Shown in pieces: positions 9,366 through 17,900 of a stretch of DNA of 64,000 bases (positions are counted from its first letter, which is position 1; each line of letters opens with the position of its first letter). Location: the NCBI GenBank assembly GCA_002710685.1, contig PALD01000029.1, forward strand, positions 124,001-188,000, written 5' to 3'. The position numbers and the translations under genes were made by a program. The notes below the pieces were generated by a model, which did no database searches, had not been told where the DNA came from, and worked only from the letters and a program-made list of their open reading frames with translations. The DNA comes from Cytophagaceae bacterium. Lineage in GTDB: Bacteria; Bacteroidota; Bacteroidia; Flavobacteriales; Flavobacteriaceae.

Positions 9366-9761
9366 ATGAAAGATTACCCCTTAAAAAAGAGTGAAGAAGA
9401 ATGGAAGGAAAAACTCACTCCAGAGCAATATCATGTCTTGCGACAAAAAGGAACCGAACGCCCACACACGGGCGAGTACAACCTACACTTTGAGCATGGA
9501 GCATATACCTGTGCCGCATGTGGCAACGAGCTATTTGAATCTTCTCAAAAATTTGAAAGCGGTTGCGGCTGGCCCAGCTTTGATGACGCAAAAGAAGGCG
9601 CTATTGAATATGTGCAGGACAGGACCCACGGCATGATACGCACAGAGATACTTTGTGCAAACTGCGGTTCTCACTTAGGGCACGTCTTTGATGATGGACC
9701 CACCGAGACAGGACAGCGGTACTGTGTAAACTCCCTCAGTATTGATTTTGACAAAGCATAA
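9366..9761 (+). CDS. msrB: Peptide-methionine (R)-S-oxide reductase, cytoplasmic form
   Basis: 131 residues with no signal peptide. The MsrB hallmarks are complete: CAACG and CANCG zinc motifs, GCGWPSF, HLGHVFDDGP and the catalytic Cys in RYCVNS. It is a clear paralogue of the preceding lipoprotein MsrB: both begin the mature domain with the same block (E-W-K-x-x-L-T-P-E-Q-Y, V-L-R, G-T-E-R). The pair probably divides repair between cytoplasm and envelope, which is an inference from the signal peptides. Confidence 0.93.
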   Translation: MKDYPLKKSEEEWKEKLTPEQYHVLRQKGTERPHTGEYNLHFEHGAYTCAACGNELFESSQKFESGCGWPSFDDAKEGAIEYVQDRTHGMIRTEILCANCGSHLGHVFDDGPTETGQRYCVNSLSIDFDKA

Positions 9762-9859
9762 AACACTTGCATTTTAGTTTTAAAAATGAAAATAACGGAT
9801 TCGCTTTTTTTTGGAACGACTATTGATTAATATAAAAACGAACATTAATACTAGAAACG

Positions 9860-10405
9860 ATGAAAAGAATATTTGGACTTTTAGCAATACTAACCATAGT
9901 ACTTACATCTTGTGAAGGTGACCCAGGACCACAAGGACCTCCTGGACAAGATGGTGTAAATATAGTGGGTACTACGTTTGAAATCAATTCAACATTTGAA
10001 TATAACAATGATAGTAATCTCTGGAGTACGGGCTTCATCACCTTTTCAGATTTTACAGATGTAGAAGTTTTAGAAAGCGATGCCGTATTAATTTATAGAC
10101 TTGATGGTGAGGGAACTTTAAATGATGGATCCTCGGTTGATGAATGGAGCATGTTGCCACAAAATTTCTTTACTAATGAAGGTACCTTACAATATGTATT
10201 TAATCACACCTTTGTAGATGCTGAAATTTTTATTGATGGCAACTACGACACTTCTAATATATCAACAGGTTTCACTGACGATCAAGTTTTTAGAATTGTA
10301 ATTGTTCCTTCGGACTTTGCTTCTCAATTTACGGGGGATATCAATAATTTAAGCGAGGTAATGAATGCCTTAGGACAAAGCGAGAGCGATGTGATTCGCA
10401 TGTAA
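9860..10405 (+). CDS. Collagen-like lipoprotein of unknown function
   Basis: 181 residues. A lipoprotein signal ends in LTSC (Cys18), followed at once by a short collagen-type Gly-x-y run (GDPGPQGPPGQDG, about residues 20-32). The remainder (~35-181) is an acidic, aromatic-rich, probably beta-structured domain with no motif I recognise. Lipoproteins with such a short collagen-like linker are common in flavobacterial genomes, but I know no established function. The coding sequence is more AT-rich than lpdA downstream. It ends before a strong terminator at 10430. Confidence 0.75.
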   Translation: MKRIFGLLAILTIVLTSCEGDPGPQGPPGQDGVNIVGTTFEINSTFEYNNDSNLWSTGFITFSDFTDVEVLESDAVLIYRLDGEGTLNDGSSVDEWSMLPQNFFTNEGTLQYVFNHTFVDAEIFIDGNYDTSNISTGFTDDQVFRIVIVPSDFASQFTGDINNLSEVMNALGQSESDVIRM

Positions 10406-10429
10406 CATTCCGGTATAGTAACGTATAGG

Positions 10430-10459
10430 ATACCCGCTATTTTAGCGGGTATTTTTTTT
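10430..10459 (+). terminator. Intrinsic terminator
   Basis: Stem ATACCCGCT / AGCGGGTAT with a short ATTTT loop, followed by an uninterrupted T run, 25 nt after the collagen-like lipoprotein stop. It is directly followed by a dispersed palindrome. Confidence 0.8.
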
Positions 10460-10474
10460 GGCTTTAAGCCAAAA
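10456..10474. repeat. Dispersed palindrome, GGC class
   Basis: TTTTGGCTTTAAGCCAAAA: 9-bp arms around one base. It is identical to the element at 21094 except for a compensated C-G to G-C swap at positions 5 and 15. Confidence 0.8.
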
Positions 10475-10564
10475 GAAAACCACGCACAACTTGTCCCTAT
10501 CCTTAACTTTCAGTTTCCTATTTTAAGTCGTAAATTCGTGCTCTAATTTTTTGACCAAAAAGAT

Positions 10565-11941
10565 ATGAGTAAATACGATGTCATAGTTTTAGGAAGTGGT
10601 CCTGGGGGCTACGTTACGGCGATACGCGCCTCCCAACTGGGATTAAAGACTGCAATAGTGGAAAAAGAAAGCCTGGGCGGTGTTTGTCTTAACTGGGGTT
10701 GTATACCCACCAAGGCGCTTCTTAAAAGTGCACAGGTTTTTGAGTACCTCAAGCATGCAGAAGATTATGGATTGAAAGTAGAAGGTGCAGACAAGGATTT
10801 TGATGCCGTCATCAAGCGCAGCCGTGGTGTCGCAGAGGGCATGAGCAAGGGCGTGCAGTTCCTGATGAAAAAGAACAAGATTGATGTTATTGACGGTTTT
10901 GGTAAACTTAAGCCAGGTAAAAAAATTGATGTTGATGGCACTGAATATAGTGCAGAACATATCATTATAGCCACAGGTGCTAAAAGCCGTGAACTGCCCA
11001 GCCTGAAACAAGATGGCAAGAAAGTCATAGGATATAGGGAAGCCATGTCATTACCAGAACAACCCAAGAAAATGATTGTTGTGGGAAGTGGCGCTATAGG
11101 TGTTGAGTTTGCAAGCTTTTATAACAGTATGGGCACTGAGGTGACCATTGTAGAATTTCTACCTAATGTTGTGCCCCTTGAAGATGAAGAAGTTTCAAAA
11201 CAGTTTGAGCGCAGTATCAAGAAACAGGGCATCAAGGTGATGACAAATTCTTCGGTAGAAAGTGTTGACACCTCTGGGGATGGCGTCGTGGCTACCGTAA
11301 AGACCCAAAAAGGAGAAGAAAAGCTTGAGGCTGATATCGTACTCTCTGCAGTGGGTATAAAAACCAATATAGAAGGAATAGGCCTTGAAGATGTGGGCAT
11401 CATCACAGACCGTGACAAGATCATCGTGAATGATTTTTATCAAACCAATATGCCAGGGTATTATGCCATTGGCGATGTTGTACCCGGTCCCGCGCTTGCG
11501 CATGTCGCTTCTGCAGAAGGTATCATCTGTGTGGAGAAAATCGCGGGTATGCATGTAGAAAAACTGGATTATGGCAATATACCAGGATGTACCTATGCCA
11601 CACCAGAAATTGCCTCTGTGGGCATGACCGAAAAACAGGCAAAAGAAGCTGGATACGAACTCAAGGTGGGTAAATTTCCATTCTCTGCCTCGGGCAAGGC
11701 CAGTGCAGCCGGCAACAAAGAGGGCTTTATCAAGGTTATCTATGATGCTAAATATGGCGAGTGGCTAGGTTGCCACATGATAGGGGCCGGTGTGACCGAT
11801 ATGATTGCTGAGGCCGTTTTGGGCCGTAAGCTTGAAACCACAGGACATGAAGTCCTAAAGGCCGTTCACCCTCACCCTACCATGAGCGAGGCGGTGATGG
11901 AAGCCACAGCTGATGCATATGATGAAGTGATTCACTTGTAA
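10565..11941 (+). CDS. lpdA: Dihydrolipoyl dehydrogenase (E3)
   Basis: 458 residues, the usual E3 length. Reoxidises dihydrolipoamide of the 2-oxo acid dehydrogenase complexes, using FAD and NAD+. An FAD-binding GSGPGG is at residues 10-15. The redox disulfide is CLNWGC (Cys41/Cys46), the NAD-binding GSGAIGVEF lies near 174-182, and the C-terminal active-site HPHPTMSE supplies the catalytic His-Glu pair. No E1 or E2 genes are adjacent, so it is an isolated E3 locus. It ends before a strong terminator. Confidence 0.96.
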   Translation: MSKYDVIVLGSGPGGYVTAIRASQLGLKTAIVEKESLGGVCLNWGCIPTKALLKSAQVFEYLKHAEDYGLKVEGADKDFDAVIKRSRGVAEGMSKGVQFLMKKNKIDVIDGFGKLKPGKKIDVDGTEYSAEHIIIATGAKSRELPSLKQDGKKVIGYREAMSLPEQPKKMIVVGSGAIGVEFASFYNSMGTEVTIVEFLPNVVPLEDEEVSKQFERSIKKQGIKVMTNSSVESVDTSGDGVVATVKTQKGEEKLEADIVLSAVGIKTNIEGIGLEDVGIITDRDKIIVNDFYQTNMPGYYAIGDVVPGPALAHVASAEGIICVEKIAGMHVEKLDYGNIPGCTYATPEIASVGMTEKQAKEAGYELKVGKFPFSASGKASAAGNKEGFIKVIYDAKYGEWLGCHMIGAGVTDMIAEAVLGRKLETTGHEVLKAVHPHPTMSEAVMEATADAYDEVIHL

Positions 11942-11968
11942 ACTGAAAAACTTTATAAAATAAAGGTT

Positions 11969-12012
11969 TAAGAGCCACTGCACATAGAGATTGTTCAGTG
12001 GCTCTCTTTTTT
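11969..12012 (+). terminator. Intrinsic terminator after lpdA
   Basis: An AGAGCCACTG / CAGTGGCTCT stem with a ~14-nt loop, followed by a run of seven or more T. Confidence 0.85.
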
Positions 12013-12055
12013 TATTATATTTAACCCCCCCTTTCACTAAACCTTTATTACAATC

Positions 12056-12874
12056 ATGAACAGATTACATTTTATCAAGGCCAGCGCCATGGGCATGGCA
12101 TCTACCGTATTTTTAAAATTCCCCACTAGCTCTAAAAAATCAAAAGGAGTACTTCAGTCTCTTTACTATACAAAAAATGTTTCTCAAGGAAAGGATAAGA
12201 CGGCTTTACAGGTAACCGTTGAGATATCAACTGAAAAATCTTCGCTTACAGGCATTAAACTGACTTATTTCAATCTTGAAACGAGCTGCTTCTTTATTCT
12301 TAAAAAAGTGGGCAATATCAATAATGACCCTAACTATTTTAAAGTGCAATATGACTTGAGTTATGGTGGATGTGATGAGCTTAAACTCTATTCTCAGAAC
12401 AGTACCGATTTCTACAATAGTTTACTTCGCACCACTTATTGCAAAGAAGAACCTATGGAAAATGCCATGTTGCTTGATGAGAATAAAAACATACTGGCTC
12501 AATTTAAATTTGATGCGCCTAAATCCTCAAGTTCTCAAATGTATGGAGATGAAGAAGATTGCTTCCTGACCACAGCATGCACAAAGTATAAAGGCCTGCC
12601 AGATGATTGTGATGAACTGCAAAAACTAAGAACCTTTAGAGACGATTACATGCTTAAGCGTCCTGAAGGCAAGGCTATGGTTAAGGAGTATTACAGGATT
12701 GCTCCGGCCATTGTAAAAAAACTAGCTATTGATAAAAATGAGGAAGTCTATGACTTTATCTATGACGAACTGGTCACAAAATGCATCAATTTTATCAATC
12801 AGGGAGAGCATGATATGGCGATGTATTATTACAAATCCTTTACCGAAGAATTACAGCGCACGGTCATGACATAA
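12056..12874 (+). CDS. CFI-box-type C-terminal domain protein, function unknown
   Basis: 272 residues. Residues ~169-222 begin CFLTTACTKYKG and continue with L-x-x-L-R-x-F-R-D-x-Y and a YYRIAPAIVKKL segment. This resembles the 'CFI box' C-terminal domain (CFIATAAYG...LRxFRD...YYxxSP) found on otherwise diverse proteins. The N-terminus (MNRLHFIKASAMGMASTVFL) is weakly hydrophobic but not a convincing signal peptide. Residues 30-160 look beta-rich and are unrecognised. Two pairs of Cys in the CFI-like region might bind a metal or form disulfides. Standalone gene between two terminators. Confidence 0.6.
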   Translation: MNRLHFIKASAMGMASTVFLKFPTSSKKSKGVLQSLYYTKNVSQGKDKTALQVTVEISTEKSSLTGIKLTYFNLETSCFFILKKVGNINNDPNYFKVQYDLSYGGCDELKLYSQNSTDFYNSLLRTTYCKEEPMENAMLLDENKNILAQFKFDAPKSSSSQMYGDEEDCFLTTACTKYKGLPDDCDELQKLRTFRDDYMLKRPEGKAMVKEYYRIAPAIVKKLAIDKNEEVYDFIYDELVTKCINFINQGEHDMAMYYYKSFTEELQRTVMT

Positions 12875-12891
12875 AAACAAATACATAAATA

Positions 12892-12915
12892 AACCCCTTG
12901 AAATTTCAAGGGGTT
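12892..12915. terminator. Bidirectional intrinsic terminator
   Basis: A perfect AACCCCTTGAAA / TTTCAAGGGGTT inverted repeat between the convergent CFI-box gene and aroQ, with T-rich tracts on both strands. A member of the dispersed palindrome family (GCTTTCGCTAAAGCGAA, 12925-12941) lies next to it. Confidence 0.85.
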
Positions 12916-12947
12916 ATTTTTTTTGCTTTCGCTAAAGCGAATCTTTT

Positions 12948-13379
12948 CTAATCAATCAAGAAACCCTCAATGGCCAGGTCATAACTCTTAAGCCCAAAAC
13001 CCAGAATTACTCCGGCTGCATTTTTTGAAATAAAACTTTGATGCCTAAATTCTTCCCTACCAAAGGTGTTTGAAATATGAACTTCAACTACAGGCGTTGA
13101 GATTGCCTTGACCGCATCGCCAATGCCCACGGAGGTGTGCGTGTACGCAGCCGCATTGAGCACGATACCGTCAAAAGCAACATCACCTTCCTGGATTTTA
13201 GTGATTATTTCGCCCTCGATATTGGATTGATAATATGATAATTCGGTTGTTTTATACTTAAACTGAAGCTTTGTAAAATAGTCTTCAAAACCCTGGTTTC
13301 CATATACTTCTGGCTCACGTTTTCCCAGCATGTTGAGGTTGGGACCATTGATGATCAATATCTTGAGTTCTTTGTTCAT
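12948..13379 (-). CDS. aroQ: 3-dehydroquinate dehydratase, type II
   Basis: 143 residues, standard for the type II dodecameric enzyme, which catalyses the third step of the shikimate pathway. Motifs: NGPNLNMLGKREPEVYG (residues ~11-27, catalytic Tyr and Arg), VLNAAAYTHTSV, and VEVHISNTFGREEFR with the catalytic His. In many Bacteroidota I recall aroQ lying beside xerD in divergent arrangement; here ~6 kb of surface-protein genes separates them. Confidence 0.95.
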   Translation of the reverse strand: MNKELKILIINGPNLNMLGKREPEVYGNQGFEDYFTKLQFKYKTTELSYYQSNIEGEIITKIQEGDVAFDGIVLNAAAYTHTSVGIGDAVKAISTPVVEVHISNTFGREEFRHQSFISKNAAGVILGFGLKSYDLAIEGFLID

Positions 13380-13429
13380 TACTTAAAGATTAAAGATTTA
13401 AAGATAGCCAAGTTTACAGCATAAAAAAA

Positions 13430-13446
13430 GCGCCCTTTTATGGACG
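13430..13446 (-). terminator. Intrinsic terminator after beta-barrel gene
   Basis: On the minus strand GCGTCC-ATAAAA-GGGCGC (one G-T pair) is followed by a run of seven T. It serves the gene ending at 13470. Confidence 0.7.
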
Positions 13447-13469
13447 CCTGGACCCTGCTTGGTGCTTTT

Positions 13470-13979
13470 CTAGAAATTGTATCCTAGACCTATTGCCCCA
13501 AAGTGAACCTTAGAGGTAAGCTCGTCACCCTTGTAATAATGATTTAACTGAAACGCGCTTCTGGCCTCCACATAAAATCTACCAAATTCATACCCGGCAC
13601 CTCCACCAAGGCCTATGTTGATATGTGTGTACTCTGGCGAGATTTCTTCAGCAGTATAGGTAAGTTGCGGCCCTGCCTGAAAGTAAAAACCACTCCCGGC
13701 GATATAGAACTGAGCCACTGCGGGAAGCTGGATAAAGTTGGCTTCGTCAATATTTACATAATTAAGCCCCGTCTTGATGCGCACCACGTCATTGATTTTA
13801 AACTGTACTGCACCCCCCACATAAAAACCAGAGTCAAATGCCGTAGCTTCATTGTTATCATAGGTTGTCTCAATACTAGAAAGACCATAGGCAAAACCAC
13901 CCGTGGCGCTTAATTTTACCTGGGCTTTCGCCGAAAGGCCAACAACAAGGAATGCTGCAAAAAATAAAAATTTTTTCAT
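13470..13979 (-). CDS. Outer-membrane beta-barrel protein (porin-like)
   Basis: 169 residues with a signal peptide cleaved after LSAKA|Q (~residue 19). The mature part alternates hydrophobic and polar residues with Gly/aromatic strand ends and finishes in FGAIGLGYNF, as expected for a small 8-strand outer-membrane barrel. The codons for SAKAQ are part of a dispersed palindrome (13923-13940). No specific ligand is suggested. Followed by its own terminator; the adjacent upstream gene is another barrel. Confidence 0.75.
   Translation of the reverse strand: MKKFLFFAAFLVVGLSAKAQVKLSATGGFAYGLSSIETTYDNNEATAFDSGFYVGGAVQFKINDVVRIKTGLNYVNIDEANFIQLPAVAQFYIAGSGFYFQAGPQLTYTAEEISPEYTHINIGLGGGAGYEFGRFYVEARSAFQLNHYYKGDELTSKVHFGAIGLGYNF
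13923..13940. repeat. Dispersed palindrome encoding a signal-peptide cleavage site
   Basis: CTTTCG-CCGAAAG type inverted repeat; read on the minus strand it encodes LSAKAQ of the beta-barrel protein. Equivalent elements encode the same site at 14989, 18737 and 57240. Confidence 0.75.
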
Positions 13980-14036
13980 TAAAAATGATTTGATTGAATA
14001 ATAATAGGGCCGAATATAATATAATTATAAATAAAA

Positions 14037-14058
14037 ACAGCGCCCATTTGGGCGCTGT
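14037..14058 (-). terminator. Intrinsic terminator
   Basis: A perfect ACAGCGCCCA / TGGGCGCTGT inverted repeat, followed on the minus strand by TTTTTAT. It ends the gene at 14083. Confidence 0.85.
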
Positions 14059-14082
14059 TCATTTTCTTGAATGTGGTCTTTT

Positions 14083-14694
14083 TTAGAACATAAAACCTAC
14101 ACCAGCTTGAAATACCCTGTTCCTGGCATTGATATCAAAACCACCCAGTTCATCACTGTTGAATACATCAGACAAGCCCCAGTTATAACGAGCATTTACA
14201 AAAAATCCATTATTGAATTTGTACCCCGCACCTAGACCTACACCAAAATCAACATCATTGAACACATCATTGTCAATGTCAACATCTCCTTCATCAAAAT
14301 CATCTGGATCACCGTCAACCTCGCTTTTTACATTAAACCCTATCTGTGGGCCCGCCTCTACAAATAGACCATCCACAATATAAAGCTTGGCCAATACTGG
14401 TACATTGATATAATCTAGTTGAAATTCAATATCATCAGCATTGTCATTGCTCTGTATGTCATATCCCTGTCCAGAATAATAAACCTCTGGCTGGATAGAA
14501 AAACGCTCGCTTATGGGAAATTCTGCAAGTGCACCTATGTTGAAAGAAGTCCTGGAATCTGGATCATCAAAATCATCACCACCTATGGTCGAGAAGTTCA
14601 CACCACCTTTTATACCAAAATGAAACATTTCCTGTGCAGACAGCACACCTGTTCCAAATACGAGAAAAGTCGCTAATAAAACTATTTTTTTCAT
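14083..14694 (-). CDS. Outer-membrane beta-barrel protein (PF13568-like)
   Basis: 203 residues. Signal peptide to about VLSAQ (residue ~21), then FHFGIKGGVNFSTIGGDD, the typical opening of Bacteroidota outer-membrane barrel proteins of the porT-like/PF13568 type. An unusually Asp-rich loop (~residues 118-145) could bind cations. The C-terminus ends in FQAGVGFMF, a barrel-type terminal strand. It is transcribed separately from the neighbouring barrel gene because a terminator lies between them. Confidence 0.75.
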   Translation of the reverse strand: MKKIVLLATFLVFGTGVLSAQEMFHFGIKGGVNFSTIGGDDFDDPDSRTSFNIGALAEFPISERFSIQPEVYYSGQGYDIQSNDNADDIEFQLDYINVPVLAKLYIVDGLFVEAGPQIGFNVKSEVDGDPDDFDEGDVDIDNDVFNDVDFGVGLGAGYKFNNGFFVNARYNWGLSDVFNSDELGGFDINARNRVFQAGVGFMF

Positions 14695-14951
14695 GATTGT
14701 TTATTTTTTAAGTTTCAGCAAAACTAGGTTGATAAATAGCGCCACGTTTATAATGAAAACTTAAATGATTATTAAAGCATTACTAAAAATTATATGTAAA
14801 ATGTTTGAATTTGTCAATAAAACAGGTGCAAACCCCTCGTTTTCAACAAAATTCAAACTGTTAAAAGAAGGGCTATATTTATGATAATATTTATTTTTGG
14901 GGCTGTGGGTCTTACCCTTTAAGATTCATAAACCCTCCTTTGACCAGATAG

Positions 14952-17900
14952 ATGAAGCATCTCTACCTCCTACTCACCATTTTTGTTTGCCTTTCGGCGA
15001 AAGCCCAGACAACCCCCGTTCCTGATACAAATTTTGAGCAGTTTCTCATAGACCAAGGTATCGATACCAATGGGCTCAATGGCAATATCCTTGATGCTGA
15101 TGCCCAGGCGGTGACTGACCTAAACATTAACGTCAATACCATAACAGATTTTACAGGTCTGGAGGCATTTGTGAACCTGGTGACCCTCAATGCAGGCACC
15201 AATCAGTTTGCCACCTTACCATTGACCACATTGACACAGCTTGAAGAATTAACATTTGATGACAACAACATTTTAGCAAGTCTTGATGTATCGCAAAATG
15301 TGAATTTAAGGATACTCAATATAGGTACTACCGGAAGTACAGGAAATATCGCCTCTATCACAGATCTAGACCTGTCAAATAATACCTTGCTCGAATTTAT
15401 ATATATCTACGCGTTTCTAGACCTAGTCAACCTCACACTTCCACAAACCACCACTCTTAATGAAATATCCATTATAGCAATTGATGAAGATGAGTTTGAT
15501 TTTACTGCATATAGCAATCTAGAAACTTTAAACCTTAATCAAAACCGCAATACAACCAGTATTCTTTTACCCGCTGTAAAGACCAATCTCAAATTTCTTG
15601 ATATCAGGAATCAAGTGGTAAACACTATTGATTTGGATGGTTATGTCGCTCTAGAAGAAATTTCGCTTAGCGGTACAGAAGTTGAAACACTTATACTTCC
15701 TAGCAATACAGTTTTAAAAAAATTGAATGTCTCTAGACATAAATTACCTAGTGTTTATGACCTTTCAATGGTGTCTAATATTGAGAGTTTGACCATTAAT
15801 TCAAATTTACTCACCACTCCTTTTGAAGTAAATATAAGGGCACTACAAAATTTGACGATTCTCGATTTGACAAATAATAAAATGGTCAATCTTGACATGA
15901 CTCAAAACACTAAACTTCTTAAAGTTAATGTATCTAGTAATGACCTGGTTACTTTTGACTTAAGTCAAAACATTCTTTTAGAAGATCTCAATGCATCAAG
16001 AAATCAAATTACCAACCTAGACCTAACTACAAATGTTGCTCTTGAAACACTTAATTTAAGTTACAATCAACTTCCCACCCTTGACCTCTCGACAAATATT
16101 TTACTGAACAACGTCAATCTAGGCAATAATTTGCTGCCAGCACTTGATGTAACCTTTAATACAAAATTAGGATTGCTATCAATAAATGATAACTTGTTTA
16201 CTGGTACTGGTCTGGACCTTACCCAAAATCCCGATCTCCATTATCTCAATGCGTCAAATAATGAGATAGAATCCCTCAACATTACTCAAAACACCCGCCT
16301 GGGCTCCCTGATTCTGCACCATAACCTGTTTACAGGTACTGACATCATGAATCAATATTATGACATATGGAATTCAAATGGAGCTCTGGGAGCATCTGAT
16401 GAACTTGATGTGGGCTTTAATCTGCTAACGGGTAAAATACCAGATTTTGCAAGTCTTGCCCTGGATAGAAGAACAAACTATTTTGAGCTAAAGTTCAATG
16501 ATAATTTTTTTCATTTTGGTGATTTTGAAGCTGAGCATCTGGATTATGTTGATCTCCTAAGCACCTATTGGGCTACCATTCCCAGTCTTCCCCTTTTTAG
16601 AGAATATCTATATGCCCCACAGGCTAAGGTAAACGAGATTGAAAACCTCACGCCAAACGCCGGGGATAACTTAACCCTTATTACAACGGTCCGCGGTGCG
16701 CAAAATCACTACAAATGGTTTAAAGATGGGGTTGAAATTCCAGATGCACCAGACTCGCCTGAGTATATAATATATGATGTAAATGATTGTGATAGCGGAG
16801 TCTATCACAGTGAAATCACAAGTGATTTAGTGCCTTTTGAAAATACAAATCCCCCAGGCACGGGAGGTAAAAACCTGCTCTTGGTAAGAAATGACATTAC
16901 GGTAAACGTCAATGTCAACAAGACGTGCGTTAACATTTTTAATCCCTCACATCAGGAAACTGATGTACCCATAAATTCTGGTATTGAATGGGTCAATAAC
17001 CCCGGAGCCTGTGGTTACATCCTGAGCGTAGGGACTTCGGCCGGGGGTGTGGACATCGTTGATAAACTGGATATGGGGGATGTTGAACTCTATAATTTTG
17101 AAAACGATTTACCAGCTAACCAGGATATTTATGTAACTATTGTACCTTATTTTTCTGATGGGGAAATCACGGGATGTAGTGAAGAAATGTTTACCACAAG
17201 CAACACCACCGTCATACCAGATTGTACCCAGCTTAGCACTCCCTTTAATAACGCCACGGGAGTTGATGTCAATACAGATTTATCCTGGGGTCCCGCAAAT
17301 GCTGCAGATTCATATATTGTAAGGGTGGGCACAACTTCAGGAAGTGATGATATCTTTAATCAAACCGTCAATGCCCTTTTTTATGATTTCCCAGACGGTA
17401 CTTTTCAACCTGGTACTACATATTTTGTCACAATAACACCCACAAACTCAATAGGAGACGCCACGGGCTGTGCCGAAGAAAGCTTTGCGACCGAAACGCT
17501 CCTCACTCCGCCTGGCTGCACAACACTTTCCACACCCGTGGACGGCGCAACGGATGTCGCGATAGGCACCAATCTGAGCTGGAACGCTTCCGCGGAAGCG
17601 ACAGGGTATAACCTCACCGTGGGCACCACCCCTGGCGGTATGGACATCCTGGACAACGTGGACCTGGGCAACGTCACGACCCATGATTTACCGGACGACC
17701 TCCCGGAAGACACCGAGATTTTTGTTTCGGTGATACCATACAATTCTGCCGGGAATGCCACGGGCTGTGCCGAAGAAAGCTTCATGACAGAGACGCTGCC
17801 CACACCGCCTGGCTGCACAACCCTTTCCACACCCGTGGACGGCGCAACGGATGTCGCGATAGGTACCAATCTGAGCTGGAACGCTTCCGCGGAAGCGACA

